From positions 1 to 33,940 of the forward strand of contig JAAERO010000070.1 in the NCBI GenBank assembly GCA_024230315.1: a DNA stretch of 33,940 bases, read 5' to 3'. The translations under genes were made by a program, and so were the position numbers. Origin of the DNA: Hyphomicrobium sp. GTDB lineage: Bacteria > Pseudomonadota > Alphaproteobacteria > Rhizobiales > Hyphomicrobiaceae. The notes below the pieces were generated by a model. The model was not told the DNA's origin, ran no database searches, and saw only the letters and a list, made by a program, of their open reading frames with translations. Positions 31,977 through 33,940 of the stretch are shown here, in pieces (the stretch's first letter is position 1; each line of letters opens with the position of its first letter).

Positions 31977-33002
31977 GTGGTAAACGTGCTGCAAAAAAAC
32001 TGGCAAGACTTGATCAAGCCGACCAAGCTCGAGGTGACGCCAGGTCGTGACCGTGAAAAGCTGGCGACGGTTGTTGCCGAGCCGTTAGAGCGCGGTTTCG
32101 GTATGACGCTCGGCAACGCGCTGCGGCGTGTGTTGCTGTCGTCGCTGCAGGGCGCGGCAATCAAGACTGTGCAGATCGACAGCGTTCTACACGAGTTTTC
32201 CTCAATCCCTGGCGTGCGCGAGGATGTGACGAACATCATCCTCAACATCAAGGAGATCGCCCTGCGCGTGCACTCTGAGGGTGCGAAGCGCATGGTTCTC
32301 AAGAAAGAGGTCGGCGGACAGGCGCGGGCTAAGGACATCGAGGTGGGCTCAGATGTTGAGATCCTCAATCCAGATCATGTCATTTGCACGCTAGATGAAG
32401 GCGCATCGATACGGATGGAGTTCATTGCCGACATGGGCAAGGGGTATGTGCCCGCCGACCGCAACCGTCCAGAGGACGCGCCGATCGGCTTGGTGCCAGT
32501 GGACAGCCTCTACAGCCCGGTCAAGAAGGTCTCCTACAAAGTCGAGAACACACGCGAAGGCCAGATCCTCGACTACGATAAGCTGACTCTTTCGGTGGAG
32601 ACGGACGGCTCGGTGACGGCAGAGGATGCCGTTGCGCTCGCTGCGCGCATTCTGCAGGACCAGCTCGCCGTTTTCATTAATTTCGAGGAGCCCAAGAAGG
32701 CTGTCGAAGAAGCACAGCATCCGGAACTGGCCTTCAATGCAGCACTTTTGAAGAAGGTTGACGAGCTGGAACTCTCCGTACGCTCAGCCAATTGCTTGAA
32801 GAATGACAACATCGTTTACATCGGTGACCTCATTCAAAAGACCGAGGCGGAGATGCTGAGGACGCCGAATTTTGGGCGCAAGTCCCTGAACGAGATCAAG
32901 GAGGTTTTGGCCTCCATGGGGCTGCACTTGGGCATGGAAGTGCCCAACTGGCCGCCTGACAACATCGAGGAGCTGGCCAAGCGCTTCGAAGATCAATACT
33001 GA
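31977..33002 (+). CDS. rpoA: DNA-directed RNA polymerase subunit alpha
   Basis: This 341-residue subunit starts core assembly and contacts UP elements and activators. The N-terminal domain shows [28 protein letters not shown] at about residues 30-57. The linker follows near 240-255, and the C-terminal domain contains [15 protein letters not shown] with R269, equivalent to E. coli R265 for DNA contact, and [17 protein letters not shown]. The start is GTG 31977, with GAGGA 5 bases upstream. The length is typical for the class. Confidence 0.98.
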   Translation: MVNVLQKNWQDLIKPTKLEVTPGRDREKLATVVAEPLERGFGMTLGNALRRVLLSSLQGAAIKTVQIDSVLHEFSSIPGVREDVTNIILNIKEIALRVHSEGAKRMVLKKEVGGQARAKDIEVGSDVEILNPDHVICTLDEGASIRMEFIADMGKGYVPADRNRPEDAPIGLVPVDSLYSPVKKVSYKVENTREGQILDYDKLTLSVETDGSVTAEDAVALAARILQDQLAVFINFEEPKKAVEEAQHPELAFNAALLKKVDELELSVRSANCLKNDNIVYIGDLIQKTEAEMLRTPNFGRKSLNEIKEVLASMGLHLGMEVPNWPPDNIEELAKRFEDQY

Positions 33003-33009
33003 GCTTCCC

Positions 33010-33060
33010 AGAAATCGGAGCTAGGCCGTATGCAAGCAGGAGGACCTATCGCCGATTTCT
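33010..33060 (+). promoter_or_regulatory. Long-range stem in the rpoA-rplQ gap
   Basis: AGAAATCGG (33010-33018) is perfectly complementary to CCGATTTCT (33052-33060), with an inner TAGG (33022-33025)/CCTA (33045-33048). A second stem, GCGAGG (33083-33088)/CCTCGC (33097-33102), lies 15 bases before the rplQ ribosome binding site. Together they fill the 125-base gap. Confidence 0.45.
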
Positions 33061-33127
33061 TATTGCTAATGACTGATCAAACGCGAGGCAGCAGAACCTC
33101 GCCATTCGACAACGAAAAGGAAGTCGC

Positions 33128-33553
33128 ATGCGACACAGGAAGCTAGGGCGGCGATTTAGTCGCGATAGCGGGCACCGCCAGGCTATGTTCTCCAACATGG
33201 CGACCTCCCTCATACGTCACGAACAGATCGTGACGACCCTCCACAAGGCCAAAGACCTCAAGCGTGTGATGGACAAGTACATCACGCTTGCCAAGCGTGG
33301 GAATCTAAACTCCCGGCGCCTTGCCGCCAGCAGGTTGCGCGACGAGGACATGGTCAAGAAGCTCTTCGATACGTTGGGCCCGCGCTACAAGGACCGTGCG
33401 GGGGGCTACACACGTGTTCTGAAGGCTGGCTTTCGCTATGGCGATAATGCCCCTCGCGCGGTGATCGAATTAGTGGACCGCGACCCCTCCGTTAAGGGCA
33501 AGGAAGACAGGGAACGTCACGAGGCCTCCGTATCGGCACAAGACGAAGGCTGA
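33128..33553 (+). CDS. rplQ: 50S ribosomal protein L17
   Basis: L17 is a 141-residue protein at the tunnel exit. It starts [32 protein letters not shown], continues with [21 protein letters not shown], and has [28 protein letters not shown], all family signatures. A short charged tail follows. AAGGAA lies 5 bases upstream. It is the last gene of the alpha operon. An inexact stem, GCCCTGG (33578-33584)/CCGGGGC (33596-33602), lies just after it and may be its terminator. Confidence 0.98.
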   Translation: MRHRKLGRRFSRDSGHRQAMFSNMATSLIRHEQIVTTLHKAKDLKRVMDKYITLAKRGNLNSRRLAASRLRDEDMVKKLFDTLGPRYKDRAGGYTRVLKAGFRYGDNAPRAVIELVDRDPSVKGKEDRERHEASVSAQDEG

Positions 33554-33577
33554 TGTGACGCTCACCGGCGTCCCAAT

Positions 33578-33602
33578 GCCCTGGTGCTTGTCGTGCCGGG
33601 GC
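33578..33602 (+). terminator. Candidate rplQ terminator
   Basis: GCCCTGG (33578-33584) pairs with CCGGGGC (33596-33602) with one G-U pair and an 11-base loop, 24 bases after the rplQ stop. No T run follows. Beyond it, up to 33715, no gene was recognised. Confidence 0.35.
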
Positions 33603-33715
33603 GCTATTGGTTCACCTCCAATGCTACGAGTCGCACCGAGCCGGTCGGCCATGAGGTGTCCGCTTCCGGGAAAGACGGCAGTGTAATTTAAGAATGCTTC
33701 AGCGACGGTAGGGAA

Positions 33716-33940
33716 GTAAGCGTCCGGCCAACGTCGTTACTCAGCTATTTTCAGCATATCGCCAGGGAAGCAATTCGTCGATACGATTGATTTTGTGATA
33801 GGCGATGCGGGCCAGCGTGTCGGTGAGCCAAGCTTGGGGATCAACGCCGTTGAGCTTAGCGCTTTCGATCAACGTATAGGCGATGGCGGCGGCTTTCCCT
33901 CCACCTTGTGATCCCATGAAGAGGTAGTTTTTCCTGCCCA
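33716..33940 (-). mobile_element. IS66-family element, one end
   Basis: The sequence GTAAGCGTCCGGCC at 33716 matches the GTAAGCG-type terminal repeat known for IS66-family elements, and a transposase C-terminus of that family begins 25 bases inside. The element runs past the window end. The eight bases before it (33708-33715, GTAGGGAA) would be the target duplication if the insertion is intact. Confidence 0.8.
33741..33940 (-). CDS. IS66-family transposase (TnpC), C-terminal part
   Basis: The - strand frame enters from the window edge and stops at TGA 33741-33743. The visible 66 residues include [34 protein letters not shown] and the ending [15 protein letters not shown], characteristic of the C-terminal domain of IS66 TnpC. 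No frameshift or stop is visible in this part. Whether the element is complete, with tnpA and tnpB, cannot be seen. It is transcribed toward rplQ. Confidence 0.92.
   Translation of the reverse strand, partial: GRKNYLFMGSQGGGKAAAIAYTLIESAKLNGVDPQAWLTDTLARIAYHKINRIDELLPWRYAENS

Overview
This window holds the core translation and transcription gene cluster of an alphaproteobacterium, read almost entirely on the + strand. In order it carries tRNA-Tyr, tRNA-Gly, a UPF0145 gene, tRNA-Trp, secE, nusG, rplKAJL, rpoBC, rpsL, rpsG, fusA, tuf, the S10 genes (rpsJ to rpsQ), the spc genes (rplN to secY), adk, and the alpha genes (rpsM, rpsK, rpoA, rplQ). The lineage call rests on four traits: secY is followed by adk and rpsM; rpmJ is absent after secY; rpsD is absent between rpsK and rpoA; and S14 is the long zinc-free form with an alphaproteobacterial sequence. 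The GC-rich sequence and long Lys/Ala tails on several ribosomal proteins fit Hyphomicrobiales, but genus cannot be fixed from this sequence.

Layout: 1-209 is the N-terminal part of a damaged IS5-family transposase on the - strand. 446-1159 holds three tRNAs and one small conserved gene. 1260-4782 is the secE-nusG-rplKAJL block. 5023-13568 is rpoBC. 13569-14007 is a long gap with a probable rpoC terminator hairpin and the best promoter candidate in the window. 14008-18352 is the str operon, which ends in an intrinsic terminator just before rpsJ. 18415-30774 runs from rpsJ to adk with mostly short gaps or overlapping starts and stops. A strong terminator hairpin follows adk. 30986-33553 is the alpha operon. 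From about 33716 to the window end lies one end of an IS66-family element on the - strand.

The genes supply most of the translation machine: ribosomal proteins, EF-G, EF-Tu and tRNAs. They also supply the RNA polymerase core (alpha, beta, beta'), the elongation factor NusG, the SecE/SecY translocon core and adenylate kinase. Nothing here points to a new multi-gene system. The points most worth a second look are the Lys/Ala-rich extensions on L22 and L5 (and shorter ones on L15, S3 and L3), a shortened loop in L2, the many hairpins in the intercistronic gaps, which are candidates for autoregulation or attenuation, and the insertion-sequence material at both edges.
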